Shown here: in pieces, positions 45,936 to 59,375 of the stretch
Numbering within the stretch: the first letter of the stretch is position 1
Layout: the number at the start of each line of letters is the position of its first letter
NCBI GenBank assembly: GCA_018697195.1
Contig: CM031864.1
Span: 22,697,257 to 22,761,256, forward strand
Direction of reading: 5' to 3'
Source: Certhia americana
Taxonomy: Eukaryota; Chordata; Aves; Passeriformes; Certhiidae
DNA length: 64,000 nucleotides
Program-made: the position numbers and the translations under genes
The notes under the pieces: generated by a model
Told to the model about the DNA's origin: nothing
The model's input: only the letters and a program-made list of their open reading frames with translations
The model's database searches: none

Positions 45936-47920
45936 GGCATTTTCTCTTGTTCTCCTCATATGCCTTGGACATGTAACTCCATTTTACAGTAGTGGGATCT
46001 GTGCATACACATCCAAGCGGGACAATAGGTATTTGCCTTTGATACTGCAGACAATACAGCCTCTTTACTAAATTCTGTTGGTTAATGATAAAGCATCTTT
46101 AAGAAAGCTTTATTATGTTCACCCTGTGAAGACAGTTTTGAATAAATGAAAATACAATAAATGCAATGATCATATTTTAACTTGACAAAAGAAGGACTTG
46201 GTGTTTGCTACTATTTACTACAGAAAAACAGTGGTCTGTTTTCATCCTCGCTTTAGAAAATTTTTTGATTGTCTAGACTTACTAAGAATTTCTCTGTCCA
46301 GTTTCATTAAATACCACCTTCTGTAACTGTGAACGAACTATTCCCACAAGAAATTACCTCTGAAAATATGTTTAACATTTCACCAGTACCTGACCAGCCA
46401 GAAAACTATTGACCTGAATAGCTCAGTAAGGAAGATGTGAGAGTCAGAGAGAACACAACAGAATTTAGCAGAAAGGAGGATGCTTTGGGTTTACCTAAAA
46501 GCAACACACCAGAGAATGAAATCCTGTTGACCTGCAGTTTTATGATGCTTGGAAAGAATCACTTCTGTCATGTAAGAGAAGGGAGGCCCTAGATTTGCTT
46601 GTAACAAACACTATTGTAATAGGAATCGGACAGTTAAATGCACTTGGCAAATTTTAAAGGATCTGAGTATGTCCTGAGGGTGTCCAATTTGGCCTAGTAA
46701 TTTAATAATAAACTGTAGAGAACCTTTTATCTGTGCTTTGTGTTCAGTGAAGTCACATCAAAGGGAAGAATGGATCATTTACATCCATTTGGAAGCTTCT
46801 CACCATACGCCTGGGACAAAGGTACAACAGCACTGCTTTAACACAGTCTCATCAACCCCATCATTAAGATGAAGCTTGTAAATGTATAAAACCAAGCTCC
46901 AGAAAATTCGCAGGCCGCCCATGCTCCCCTTTTTTCATCTCTGTTCAAAGTCTGCAGCCTCTAGAAGTCCTCGCACCAGTCTCCATGGTTTTTGCTCCCA
47001 AGGATCTGCCCAGCTACTTCAGCACTCATCTATGTCAGGGTCTTTACACAAAAGCAATGAAGTGCAACTGAGACTGATACCTTTGGTAAGATTACTGATA
47101 ACCTTTGTAGTCACCAAGAGGTCACTAATCTTACAAAGACCTTCTTGAGTCTGCATGCAACTCCATAAGAGAGAAGAATGAAAGTTTTGGCAGAAATCTT
47201 TCTTAGGAAGAAATTTAAATTAAGCTAGTTCATAGAAAAAGCTTTTGGTAAACCAAAATTGAAACTTCAGATAAAGATCTGAAGCTTCTAATTCCCTTAG
47301 TGGTGAAGGCTACATTCAAAATCTCAAAGATAGTGTTTTAAGAGACAGATTGTGGAAGTGATAGCTCTGAGTCATTAATTTTGTCCATTCACCAGAGGGA
47401 AGAATTAGCTTCAAATCCACTTGAGTGGTACTAAAACTAAAGAAATGTGGAGGTTATACTGCTCAAAAGATCTGCATGAATTTTTATTGTTATAATTTTC
47501 TGATTTCCAGAAAAAGTTTGAAGACACGCCAACATAATTTTCATTGTTCAAGCCAATTCTGGAATAAAATAGAAGAAATACAATGCTCAGCATTTGAGGA
47601 CTAATATCAAATAGATTACTCTGGGGACAACAACTACAATAACAGATCAAAGCCAATGTTTGAAGTGACTAAATGTTTGCTGGTGTAAAGGTAAGTACAG
47701 CACACTCTCTCTTCAGAGATGTGCACAGGATGTAGGCATTGACAGCCACAATGGTTTTTTCTAGGACTAAGTGGGAAGGGAAACCAAACACTCCTGGTGA
47801 ATCTCCCAACATCAGCTCCTTGCAGACACTGCTGAATCATTGACACCAGTACAAAGCAGAGACACAATTCTAGGGAATGTGAACACAGATGTATCCTTGG
47901 AATCCCAAACACATCTCATT
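45936..47920. other. Unique DNA, nothing recognised
   Basis: No gene, RNA or repeat family that I can recognise. Confidence 0.55.
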
Positions 47921-47986
47921 AAACAAAAAAAACCCAAAAAAGCCCGAACCAAAACCAAAAAATAGCCCAAACTAAACTAAACTAAA
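47921..47986. repeat. A/C-rich low-complexity patch ending in (AAACT)3
   Basis: A runs broken by CCC and CC, ending in three AAACT units. Confidence 0.85.
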
Positions 47987-50900
47987 GTGTTATCCTTACT
48001 ACAGGCTTATAATTTTCTCCTGGAATCCCCTGTATACCTAAGTCATGAGTTTAGGAGTCCATCTTTCTATTCAGGTTCCTTGGTGGTTTTCATTCGCAAA
48101 TTATTAATAAAGCTTGGTCTTTGTCAGCCAATGTCTGTTAGATTAGATGTAATTAAAGTTTCACAGTCTATTTCATATGTCTTCAAGTTATACTACTTTA
48201 CAACCTGTAATATGATTTTTATAGGTAATAATAGTCTTTCATGAGCTACAGCAAGATCTTTTGGTAGGGTGGGAGACTTCCAGAGACAGAGAATATTTCA
48301 TACATCTGTAAGTAAAATCACCCAAGGCTTCATAATTAAAGTGAGGTGGGGTCAATTTCTGATGTAGGAACACATATCAGTATGAAAGTAGGTATCTAAA
48401 GAATCAAAAGTTACAATTTCTATTAAGATATAAAATAACCATTTGTGTAACTTTAATAAAGTAAATAGGTATTATGCTAAAGCTGGTTAAAATAAAATAA
48501 ACTGAAATAAATCTTGATAACTATTACTATAATCAACTGTGACTTCCCTGAGATTCCCTTTTTGAATACAAAAATATAAATTAAAGGTTTTGAGAATTAA
48601 GAATAAACTATGGCCAGAAGTGTTTTTTAAATATTATGAGACATTTCAGAAAATGGTACGACATTTCCCCTAAATGCCATATAAAACCAAGTATGATTAT
48701 GTATATCCATAGAGTAAGGCACATAGTCTTAACATCCAACAACTGTAATTAAAAAATGAGCTCCTCTAAAATAGTAACAATTTTAACTGTGAGCTTATTT
48801 GTCACTGAGCACATGAGAAAAAATAAATCTCCAGCCATGTCAGCAGTGTGAAATTTTCAAAATTTGGAAATGCAGTCATCAGCTTTGCTGAAAAACAGCC
48901 ACTGAATCAGGCTGTACAGAACAGCGCCTTTGTTGCACTGGGTATGCACTGACAAAAGATTAATTCTTTGCATTGTTAGAAGGACTGACTGCTTCAGAAC
49001 AAACCACCACTATTCAAACTTGTCAGAACAAGCTTGGAGAAAACTAGATAAGAGCACTTGTGGGATCTGTACACAGAGACAGCTGAACTGGAAGTGAAGT
49101 TACATACACAAATTAACTATTGTGTGGTGCAGTTTTAATTACCTCAAACAATTCCTCAGTCTTGTTTGTAGCAATGATACTCCATTTTCCAAAGTTCTTG
49201 TTTCATGTATGTTTCAAGGCACACAGGTTGCATGCTTTTGGTCTTCAACAAAAACCATGCTGCTATCATGTGGTGACAGGTACTTCACATGGAGATATTA
49301 TTCCAAGCTTGTTCAGATTTAGTTTCATTTTAAATGCAGTAATTTCTGATTTTAAATATCTGTGCCGCACAATAATCCTGTACAACACGTGACATTCAGG
49401 AATGGCTACAGATGGAGCTTTCCCATACCAAAAAATCGATGATTATGAACTGCACCTGTTTCTTACCAGCCAGAGTATCTTGCACTGTAACCCTTACATT
49501 GTGCTAGTAATGATGAGATTAGTATTTCACTGTTCTACCCAACAGTTGGTGTAAACTGGGGCACACATGCCCCTTGAGATGTGAGCCTGCAGCAGCCTCA
49601 GCACATGTGCCACCACACACACACTCTCAGTCCCACTGGGCTGTCAGACAAGCTCTGAGCATGAGAGAAGAAGTTAATTTATATGATGAGGAGACACCTT
49701 TGTACCTCTGAAGCTCTGGCTGAAGAGGCTTTCAGGTAAAGTTTCTTCTCAAAGAATAGGATAAGGGTGGAGATGGTTACCCAAGTGACACAGAGAGAGG
49801 AAAAACAGGGTAACTGCATTCATGTTGAAGCTCTGAATCTAGATGAGAAATTAAGATTCAGAGATAAAGCATAATGACACTCACACAGCCAAAAGTACTA
49901 TTCCAGAGAAGCATTTAAAAAGTCCAAAATCATAGATACTGCTACTAAATAAATAGGCTTCTTGTGGCATTTTCTGAAGTTTATTTACTTCAGTAAATAA
50001 AATGGCTGTCTAATTCTGTACATTTCTTTGGTGTCAAATCATTATGTTTTTACTCCTCACCAAGTACTAGCTTAATTATTTATATATCACACATATATAT
50101 TTAACTGGTTCATATTTATCTGAATACATATATTTTTCTACTATCTGGGCATTAACACATACTGTTGGCTCAAATAATAGCTTTCAAAATACTTCAGTGC
50201 ATCAGCACTTCTAAAAAATTGGCACTTCGTGCTTATTTTCACACTTGGAAAAAGACTAGAAATGTCACTTGACCATCTGAAATGTTACATCAGTAAACTG
50301 TAAATAAATGAATAAAGCTGTATTATGGCCAAATGGTAAGAGTACTGCCCACAAAAGGGTGACATAATTAAATCTGCTACAAAGTACATTCTGTGTTGGA
50401 TGCTTCTATCTCAGCCTTAGGAGACAACGTCAGACACTTTCAGAAAGGATTGCTGCATTTCTTAAGTTCTTGAGGAACCCCGATCTTAGCTATGGAAGGG
50501 TTACTTCTTTGCATGGTATTTTTAGTGTTTGTCTTACATGCAGATTGAGGACAAATACAGAGACAACAACATGATTAGGTGACTGCATTGTTTTTAGCAT
50601 TATAGCTATTTTAACATCATTGTAAATGAATCATTATATTTTTAAGGGTAAACAATACCATTCAAATGTTCAAAATTCTAGATTCATAGGTGAGGTGTGC
50701 TTTACAAAGATTCAATTGCAATAATGCAAGTTGAGGCAGAGGTAGGTACACTAATTTTCTAAAGCAAATCTGTGTCCAAATTTAATACTAATGGGATTAA
50801 TTTTTGTTCCACTCTTATGTTTCATACCAATTTCCTCTGGTGATTGCAATTTGTTTTTATTTTGGGATTATAGTAACTGACAGCTTATTCATAAATTAGG

Positions 50901-51472
50901 TCCTACATACTGTTTGCGACAGCTGTAGACTTGAATCATCCCCTGTGTGAGCAAAACACAAATTTCATAGACGTGCATCAAACTGTGTTCAACCAAAATG
51001 TGAGATGACTGTTAAAACCACAGCCTCCAAGCCTTCAGCAAATGTAAAGCCTGTCATGTGAAATCCAATGTAGATCTTAATGTGTGGTGCTCTATTGAGC
51101 TACTGTACTTGATTCAGAACTAGATTTAGGTGTTAGAGAATAAAATTGTAATCATAAGGCCTTAAAAGGGAAAGAAAGAAAATAATAAAGCAATTTATTA
51201 ACATAGTGGTACTGGAGAACTTCTCCATATAAAGATAATGTCCTTTTTTTGTTGTAAAAGTCTAACCAAATTTATTTCTGATATTATTTAACTGATCTTA
51301 TTTTTGCTGCGCCTACATTCTTAACTGACACTGCTAGCATCTACAGCCTTTGGAAAAAAATGGCATCTTGGTTCAAACATGAAATGAATTGGCTTAGACA
51401 GGAAAGGAAAAAAAATAACTTACATGATTTTAGTCATGATGGACAAAAATTCTCAGCAATCAAAAAGTTTAC
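47987..51472. other. Unique AT-rich DNA
   Basis: Short AT-rich dinucleotide runs occur near 50080-50110. No gene or repeat family is recognised. Confidence 0.55.
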
Positions 51473-51561
51473 TGTAAAGGAGATTGGAAAAGTGCTCATG
51501 CACAAAAAACGCAAGTCAATTTTCTGAAAAAGCTTGAGGGCTTCCAGAATATCACTTGAAC
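51473..51561 (-). CDS. Exon-like 89-base segment, minus strand (doubtful)
   Basis: On the minus strand the acceptor-like TATACTGTATTTCAG ends at 51562, and a donor-like TTACA|GTAAAC follows 89 bases later. The only frame open throughout reads GSSDILEALKLFQKIDLRF and onward. It is short, the product is not recognised, and no partner exon is established. I give it little weight. Confidence 0.12.
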
Positions 51562-54500
51562 CTGAAATACAGTATACAAACTTAGGATATGGTATGAACT
51601 TCCATTGTTTGATGGCTATAGTAAAGCTCACAAAAGCTTTGTAAAATTTCACTGAGGCTGAAAAAGTATCATCACTTTTGATATAAAAGCTTCCTCATTC
51701 CCTCTAATAAAGGAGAAGTTAAGTGCTTTAATACCACCTCCAGAAAGCAGACAGACATTTTCTCTAAATCTGCCATTGCTGTTAAGTGCTACAGAGAACT
51801 ATTTGCTGCTTAGTTTTTCAATATGCTCAGCTTTCACAACTCTAATTCATTTACTCAGAGCTGCTATAATTTAAGATCTGGATTCCCCGTCAAAGATTGC
51901 AGGGAAAAGACAATAGAAAACCTGACAAAAATTTTAGTATATTTCAGTTTGTTTGGTACTTGCATTAAATTTTTAGAGATGAAAACCTATACTATCATTT
52001 ATGTTACACTCACAGTTACCAAATATACTAATAATTCTGCAGTATTATTTTCTGCCTAGCAAGGTGAAGAGATATGGGGATACCTGGCAGCATAGCAAAG
52101 CAATCAGAGACTAAGAAGCAGGATAAGTGAAAGAAAACAAAAGAAAAGGGCAGAAGGAGTTAAATGATGTGGGATGTAAATCCACTGGATTTACAGGATC
52201 CATAAAGTTGCACTCTGATGTTCATAGAAAGACTCGTTTGAGTAAGCCACATACTGGATGGCACAGCTTCCGATAAGGCAATGCTTTAAAATGCACTGAG
52301 CCACACTGAATTGATGCTTGTTATAGCTGTGCTCCAGAGTTATTTCCATCAAAGCTCAAGAATCACTATCTTTAGAACTGGAAAGCAGTCACAGACTATT
52401 ACACATCACTCAACTCCAGTTGTACAAGCCCAATCCCCCTTGAATCTTAGCATTTGGCCTTTATTTCTAGAGTGGGTGGAGCTGAAATCCAAGGAGTGAG
52501 CTTCTCACACTGGGAAAAGTCTGGATTCAGAGCTGACCTTCTGCTGTTGTGGGCTTACAGAATTTCTGAGCTAGTGTGGAGAGGACATAACATCACTGAA
52601 GGCAAGGATCACAGTACCACTGAAAGGGTACTTCTTTAAGACAGTGATAAAAACATTCCTTTCTGAATGTAAGCCCACTGAGTTATACAGCAATTCATAT
52701 GGGAAGCAAGAGGATTAAGGCCTGGGAACTGCCACACTGAAAGCCAGGGGAGCAGTTGCTTTGCCCAGAAGCTCCATCACCCTCTGTCAGACAGTGCACA
52801 AGGAATGCTTCCTCTGCACCCACCTGCAGGATGCTGGACCCCCACCAGGCCCAAGGAACAATACCACTGAGTCCGAGTCAAAGTTTTCAGGCTGACAAAT
52901 GACATTCACTCTCTGAAAGTACACACAGAGACTCCCATCTCTGTCTGCTTAGAAATACACCAGTGTGTGGTTTATATAAGGTTGGGATTAAGAGAGTTGG
53001 ATAAAACGGTAACACATCCATCAGAAACTGAAATTAAGCCTCTTTGAATGTCTTAAGCAGAAAGGAAGTGGGTCACTCAATTATCTATGCTTAAAATTAG
53101 GCATTTAACTTATTTCAGCTTATATCAAATTCTTTAAATCATTCATGGGAATTGACCAATCATTCAAGTTAAATATCTGAAGTAATGAGAACCAGGCATC
53201 TAGAGTTAGACACGTATCAAACACACTGATTAATAAACAGGTTTTGATTTAACAATCAGAGGCACTAAACTTTTTAAGGGTGAATTCAAATTACCAGTGT
53301 TTTGGTGAGAAAGGCAAAAAACCTAGTAGGCTGTTGTTTGCCCAGGCCTGTGCAGAGAGCCTGGCTGTGTTGCACTGTCACAGTCTTGTTACCACATGTT
53401 AAGGTAATAACAAAAATAGGAATGCAGAGTGTCAGGTATAAAAAGGTGCTCAACTTCAGTGTTAATGCTACAAAGGTGTTGTTAATAATCGCCTACCATA
53501 TGACCTTATCATCTGTTTTCCTAAAGTTCAGAGCAGCTTAGGAATTCCAAAGCCAGGCAAATACATACTAGTTTCAATGAAGTAAAGTATTAATTAAAAC
53601 AAGTCAATATTAATATATGCATGAGTAGCAATCACCTTAAAAACTTATTTGGTCAAGCATTATTTATTTCAAAACAGGCCTCTCTCAAAAATATTCAAAA
53701 AGAAAAATACTTAAATATCATAAACTTGCAGTTAACATTTGGTTTCAGCTTTTTATTACACAAGTATTTTTGAAGTGTTTAATGAGGAGACTATCCTAAT
53801 GATACAAGTGTTCTTGAATTCTGTTTTTTGTTTCATTCAACCATAACAGAAGCCAGCTGCTGATGTTAGATGTGGATTGGCTTTGATGTTCAGCAAAACA
53901 TGGAAAATCCCCTTCCTACATCTCTTTCTAGTCCCATACTTTATGGCCACAGCTACCAAAACCCAGAGAGCCTCATATGTCTGACCTAACTGCTTGGTGG
54001 GAGGGGTATGGAACAAGAGGCACCTCTCTGCAGACAGAAAGCATTTTTCTAAAACCACACAGTTTGTTAGTATATCCTGTGAGGGTGGTGACAAAATGGT
54101 TCAATGGAACCTTTGTATCAAGCTTGCATTCCCCCTTGCTTCAGCACTCTCACTGATTGCTGCAGGACCTAGCAGCTTTTCTTTCCATCACCCATTCTCC
54201 CCCAGCACTTTCCCCAAGGTGACACATTAGCTAACTCCTGGGGTATTTTTCTGAAGAAATGTAGCTGTAGCTAGAAATAGGAACAGAACCCTTTGGCTGA
54301 TATAAAAATCCCTGAAGTTTGTGTGATACTTGGCTCAAGCACTTACAGATTGCCAGATTGCAGCCAGGAAGGCATTTCCGCACAGGGCTGCCTGGCAGAA
54401 GAAAAAGAAGGGACTCCCCTGCTCACACAGACCCAGCCTTGCATCTCAGGCTCACCTGGAAATTTTACGCAGCAAGTGCTGTGTCCTGTGACAGCAATAA

Positions 54501-57500
54501 AGCTGCTGAGTGTCCTGCCTGCTTCCTGTGGCACACTGTAATTGTGACCACAGATCTTTTATCATGGGTTTAAGCTTGTTACAGGGTATTAGAAGTGCTG
54601 TGCAGTCTCTGAGAGGAGGAGCAGATGATGTCCCAAGGGCCTGCCTGGATTAACTGCTTGCTACACAATTGTCAGTCTGACAGCCCAGTCGGTCCTTCTC
54701 TTGCTCGAGTTTCTAACTTGTAAATCATGAACCCACCCTCTTTACAAGAAAAATATAGGTTCTCTATTTTTGATGATTTCTTTCTTTTTCCTATTTTTTG
54801 TTTTCTCTTCGCAGTACCTTCTATAGATCCACTTTTTTCTCTTGCACAGCAGCTCTCTTCAGAGATAAGGCAGAAGCAAAGTCAAGCTTAAAAAACCTCA
54901 AACAACTCTTTCTATTTAAACAGATGGCGTAAAAAAACAATTGTTAAAATGCCTTATTATCCAATGTGAAACAACCTCTTAATAAGGAAGAGCTACATTT
55001 CCTGAAATCACACATATAATTTGCAGAAGCAAGGATTTGAGCATGGAATCCCATCACATAAATTATTCATTCATTGCCAAGGCAGTTTCCTGTAATGTAA
55101 GTTTTGAATAGTTGAAAAGCTAAAAAGGTTTTAAAGTTTGAAAAGTTTAGAAGTTAGAAGGGTTTTAAATACTTGTAAATGGATGTAAAGAATCAAGCTT
55201 TCCCTAGCTTCTCAGCAAGATGAACCATATGGATATTAAAGCATGTTTATGTTTCTGTCTGAAACTGTTTTCTTTTGCTAAAATACTGTCTTAACTCAGA
55301 ATAACTAAGACTAATTTTTTTTGCTTTTCTCATAGCAATATAAATGAAGTATTTGTATGGGATAGATTTATGCTGACTTCTAAAATGTAGGAGTAGTTTG
55401 GACATAGAATATCTGAATACAGGTGATGGAAAAAAATAGTGACTGGACTGCAGACTTTCCTACTTGTGATAAGACAACACATCATCAAAGGACCTGACAT
55501 GCAGTTTCCTGTTTCGTTCATTTCAGAGAACAAAGAGATTGACAAACATATAGTACATGTAAATTTGTGTATATATAATAACACAATCTTAGCCATCATT
55601 AAATGTTTTCAAGTCACATGACAATACATTGGCAAAAAAATTAAGCTTGTACATTTTAATAGTCAGTCAGAAGAAATTATAACAATCTTTCCTTGCTACC
55701 CACTCCCTTTGTACACAAATCCAATAAAAATAATCCAACAAAAAATAAATTTTGGGTTGTCTTTAGAACATGTATTTCTGCACTGGAAAACCCACTTGCT
55801 AAATAAAATTCAAATAGTCGTCCAGTGAATAATAAAACTATACATTCATACTTCATGCAACACAGTGGCCAAGGAAATTCAATTTGGACAGCACTACTAC
55901 AAAATATTCATTGTGAATTTCTTTATCTGAAGAATGTTTCTATAAGGTTTCTGAATGTAGATTTAGAGCCTGCTGCAAAGAATTCCTCTGGTTAAGCAGT
56001 AACAGTCTAAGACCAAAGCACAAATCACTTTTATTTGGCAAATGCCACTTAGGGGTATCATCTCAGACCAACCAAATTGATCACTGTATACTACTGGTAA
56101 ACAGTGTGCATCTTGTGTACTATTCTTTCAGCAAAGGCCATGCTGCACTGAAGTGCAGGCTGCATAAGGATTTCCATTTTGGATGCAGAAAAGCTTCAGA
56201 TAATAATGTTCTTGAGGCCAGTCTAGGCTAGACTTTTCTAGCTTGATCTACACATGTAAGACAACCCCCCAAAGGATACCCTGTAAAACCAGGAAAATAA
56301 GGAAGAGAAGAGCTGGCACTGCTGCACATTTTTCCCATTATACATTTGACATTCTGGTGAAGGTGTGGCTGCATGGTCATCCCTCTGCCTCACTGTGTAT
56401 TTGGTCAATGCTCAGCAACCAGGCTCAGCCCCTGAGGCAGCACAGCAGGTGACCACCTAAGTGTCTGCCTACAACCAGGTATTGAAATTTTTCCTCCACT
56501 CAATTTGTGAAGGATGATACCAGGGGCTTATTCATTTTCTTTTCCAGCTCTTTCCATATAGAGTATCAGCACAGAGACTCTATGTTCAATATTAATTATA
56601 CAGCAGAATTTAATGGTCTTCCCAGACTTGTTATGTGCCTCTTATAATAAAAGAGAATTTTATGTTTGCAGTCTTGTGAAGACTAAAGAAAGCTGTAGGT
56701 TAGATCAAATAGGAGATTTCGTTTAGATAACCTCTGTCATTACTTCCTAAAACCAATGAGCATGCTCAAATACACCCAATAAATTCCCTAGCATTCTCAC
56801 GAGGGTAAAGAGGAGTTTCTATGCAAATGTAACGGTTCAAACACATGAAAGATGTTTGATTCCTTTTAGGAAAAAACAGCAAGTCTCTTTTCTGGATTTT
56901 CCTTCACAGACTGTTTATAGTTCAAATGTACTTTCCATATTCACTTTAAAAGCAGAGGTTCTAGCAAAAGGAAACAACACATTGGGGAGAGGCACTGTGC
57001 TACATAATGAGTTTTCAGCTGAGACTTCATTTACCATACTGAACTAGTTTCACACAGTAAGACAACCTTATGACCAAAGAAGACAAAAGAAAATCCCTTG
57101 TGGGTATGTAGCACTGATCAAGGGAGCTTCTTTTGCCAGAAAAGACAGTTTCAGCGTGGCAGTTAGGGGGTTTCTGACTAGAAAGAAAATCGTGTTGGAC
57201 AAACAATTCTGCTAGAATTGCATATACCACATTGTTATGACAGGGAATTAATTTATTTTGTACTATACTTCAGTGCAGCCCTACATAACAAAAGAATATA
57301 TTATAGGATAGAGTTATTTTTTAGTACTGAAAGGAAATGACATCTTTACATGAAATGCTTTTCATTTATTCCACTTTGATAAACTAATCTATAAATCATC
57401 CCTTTATTTTAAAAAAAAAAATCCTTCAGTCCTTTGTCTTAAAATGCTAGATTTAAATAGATCCAGACACAAAGACCCACAAAAATCTAAGTGATCCCAA

Positions 57501-58161
57501 GCTTTGTGACAGAATCTGCCTTTACAGCATTCCCATGGTAGAAGACAGACACATGTTCAAGGTTTATGATTACACACTGCTTCAAACTTTGCTGCAAATT
57601 TTAGTAAATGTTCGTTAAGTTACTAAAGCTTTTTTTGAGGATGGGACATACATACATACACTTAGCATGACCAACAGGGGAAACTTTTCTTTCTAATCTT
57701 AATAGAAACACAGTCTGTTCAACAAAATAAACCCGTAAAAGAGAACATAATGCATTTTCTTGTAGGTCCCATATTGTTTCTGTAGCTATATCACAACAAT
57801 TCTCTGTATTTCTCTCATTACAGCATATTATCATGCTGATCCTAGCTCTTAGAAAAAGGGAAATGCAGAACACATATGTGAAATAAAAGAAAACACATAT
57901 GTTTTAGATTAAGCCAATCTCAAGATGTTAAATCCCAGACCTGCTCTACAGAAGAGTGAAATGGGTATTAGCACCATATGATAACTATTCAGTTCAGGAC
58001 CGGACTGTAAATTGTAATATGTTTTTCCTAAATATGTGTCCTCATTTGGTTCCATCTCACTTCTGCAACACTGTCTCATCAATGTTTGTTCAGAGCTACA
58101 GTCACAGCACCAGTAAGAATTGCAGCTATTTTTTTGGCACTTTATCCCAGGCCGACTGAAA
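51562..58161. other. Unique DNA, nothing recognised
   Basis: A GC-richer patch at 54340-54540 contains an AATAAA in AGCAATAAAGCTGC but no transposon ends or recognisable exon. The rest is AT-rich unique sequence with short scattered frames. Confidence 0.5.
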
Positions 58162-58195
58162 TCATGGCTCTCATTTTTTGAGAGCCAAGCCATGA
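58162..58195. repeat. Small hairpin with two alternative registers
   Basis: TGGCTCTCA (58165-58173), a T5 loop, then TGAGAGCCA (58179-58187) form a perfect 9-bp stem. TCATGGCT (58162-58169) can instead pair with AGCCATGA (58188-58195), giving a second, longer-loop register. Confidence 0.7.
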
Positions 58196-59112
58196 GCTAC
58201 GTAGTCTCTTGATCTCAAAAATTTATTTGGCTACAGAAGAAGTTGTTTCTATAGACACCTTTGGTTTGGAAATTCAATTAGGATATGGAAGATTTCAACA
58301 TTTCACTCTTCCCTAGAAAAAATTTCTTGTAAATTTACTTTGCAGTATCTATCTGCCCCTTTTCTACTTTACTACAGCTGAAGAATGAAACAAGTAAGAT
58401 TTTCACACCTATTATTACCCTATGTCTATCTACCCACAGAACATAAAAATATTTATGCTTTCTTATTAAAATTCTTGTGACTGTTTTTCATATTTTTGGT
58501 ATGGGCTTTAAACTGGCTAGATCACCATATTCCTTCAGCCACCACTCCTTCAGCCCAGTTTTGAGTAGAATATAAATAATAATTTTCATAAAATATTTGT
58601 GAAACCATGCGTACATATATATCACAACATATTTCAACATATGTTGAAATAATTAATAGACATTCCTAATAAGAATGACATGATTTGAAAGAAATATCAT
58701 GAAGCAATTCTCTAGTACAGTCAGGAGAGAAAAGGAAATAATAGCACTACATAAAGTCTAAGGTCCAGTTGAGTATGGCTGCAAGAAACCAGGAATTGCC
58801 AGGTTTACAGCATTTTTTTGATGTTCCATAATTTGTTGTTGTCACACATCAAAAACAAATGGGCCTTGCACTATCGATCAAAAATAAAGGAAGATTAAGA
58901 TAAGCAGGTCACTCATTTTCTGGATCAAAGTTCAGACCTTCAATTGTGTTACCACATGCCACGTAATTAACCCAACTACCTGGATCTTCTGGGCTCCTCT
59001 ATTCCCCCTCTCCTTAATTCCAGCCTAACTCACCAAAGGAAAGAGCTTCCCCATCAGAAGTTCAGCATTCAAGTAACCAAGAGCAGTGGTCAGGATAATG
59101 TTTACTTAAAAT
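58196..59112. other. Unique AT-rich DNA with a 22-base palindrome
   Basis: Contains the perfect palindrome at 58630-58651. Otherwise nothing is recognised. Confidence 0.5.
58630..58651. repeat. Perfect 22-base palindrome
   Basis: The core ATTTCAACATATGTTGAAAT is self-complementary, flanked by a T and an A that extend the symmetry by one base on each side. Confidence 0.85.
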
Positions 59113-59200
59113 ACATCTCATAGAGAATGGTTTAATTTGGAAAGTAGCTCTGAAGATCATCTGGTCCAACTTCCTGCTCAAAACTGCATTTTGCTATGCT
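59113..59200 (-). mobile_element. CR1 LINE 3' tail fragment
   Basis: In reversed orientation the sequence follows the CR1 3' end: CATAGAGAATGGTTTAATTT, then GGAAAGTAGCTCTGAAGAT and CATCTGGTCCAACTTCCTGC. Only the last 60-90 bases of the element are recognisable, and the rest is truncated or too diverged. Confidence 0.7.
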
Positions 59201-59289
59201 TGGTTTAAATATAGATACCAATGACATTTTTACAGACTTTTCCCATCCTGTGTTTGATAATTGCATTCACCTCCTCACCATTGTAATGA

Positions 59290-59375
59290 CCAGAAATCAC
59301 AGTTAAAGAATGGGTAAAATTGAAAGGGACCACTGGGGTTCCTCTAGTCCAAACTCCCTGGTTAATTAGGAGCAC
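59290..59375 (-). mobile_element. Second CR1 LINE 3' tail fragment
   Basis: A second reversed CR1 end lies about 100 bases further on: AAAGAATGGGTAAAATTGAA, then AGGGACCACTGGGGTTCCTC and TAGTCCAAACTCCCTGG. It repeats the same landmark order as the fragment at 59113-59200, in the same orientation, with different substitutions, so it is a separate insertion or an old duplication. Confidence 0.65.

Noticed and set aside
54340..54541. Possible LTR or gene end (GCAATAAAGCTGC in a GC-richer patch)
   Set aside because: No terminal repeats, primer-binding site or exon structure is visible.
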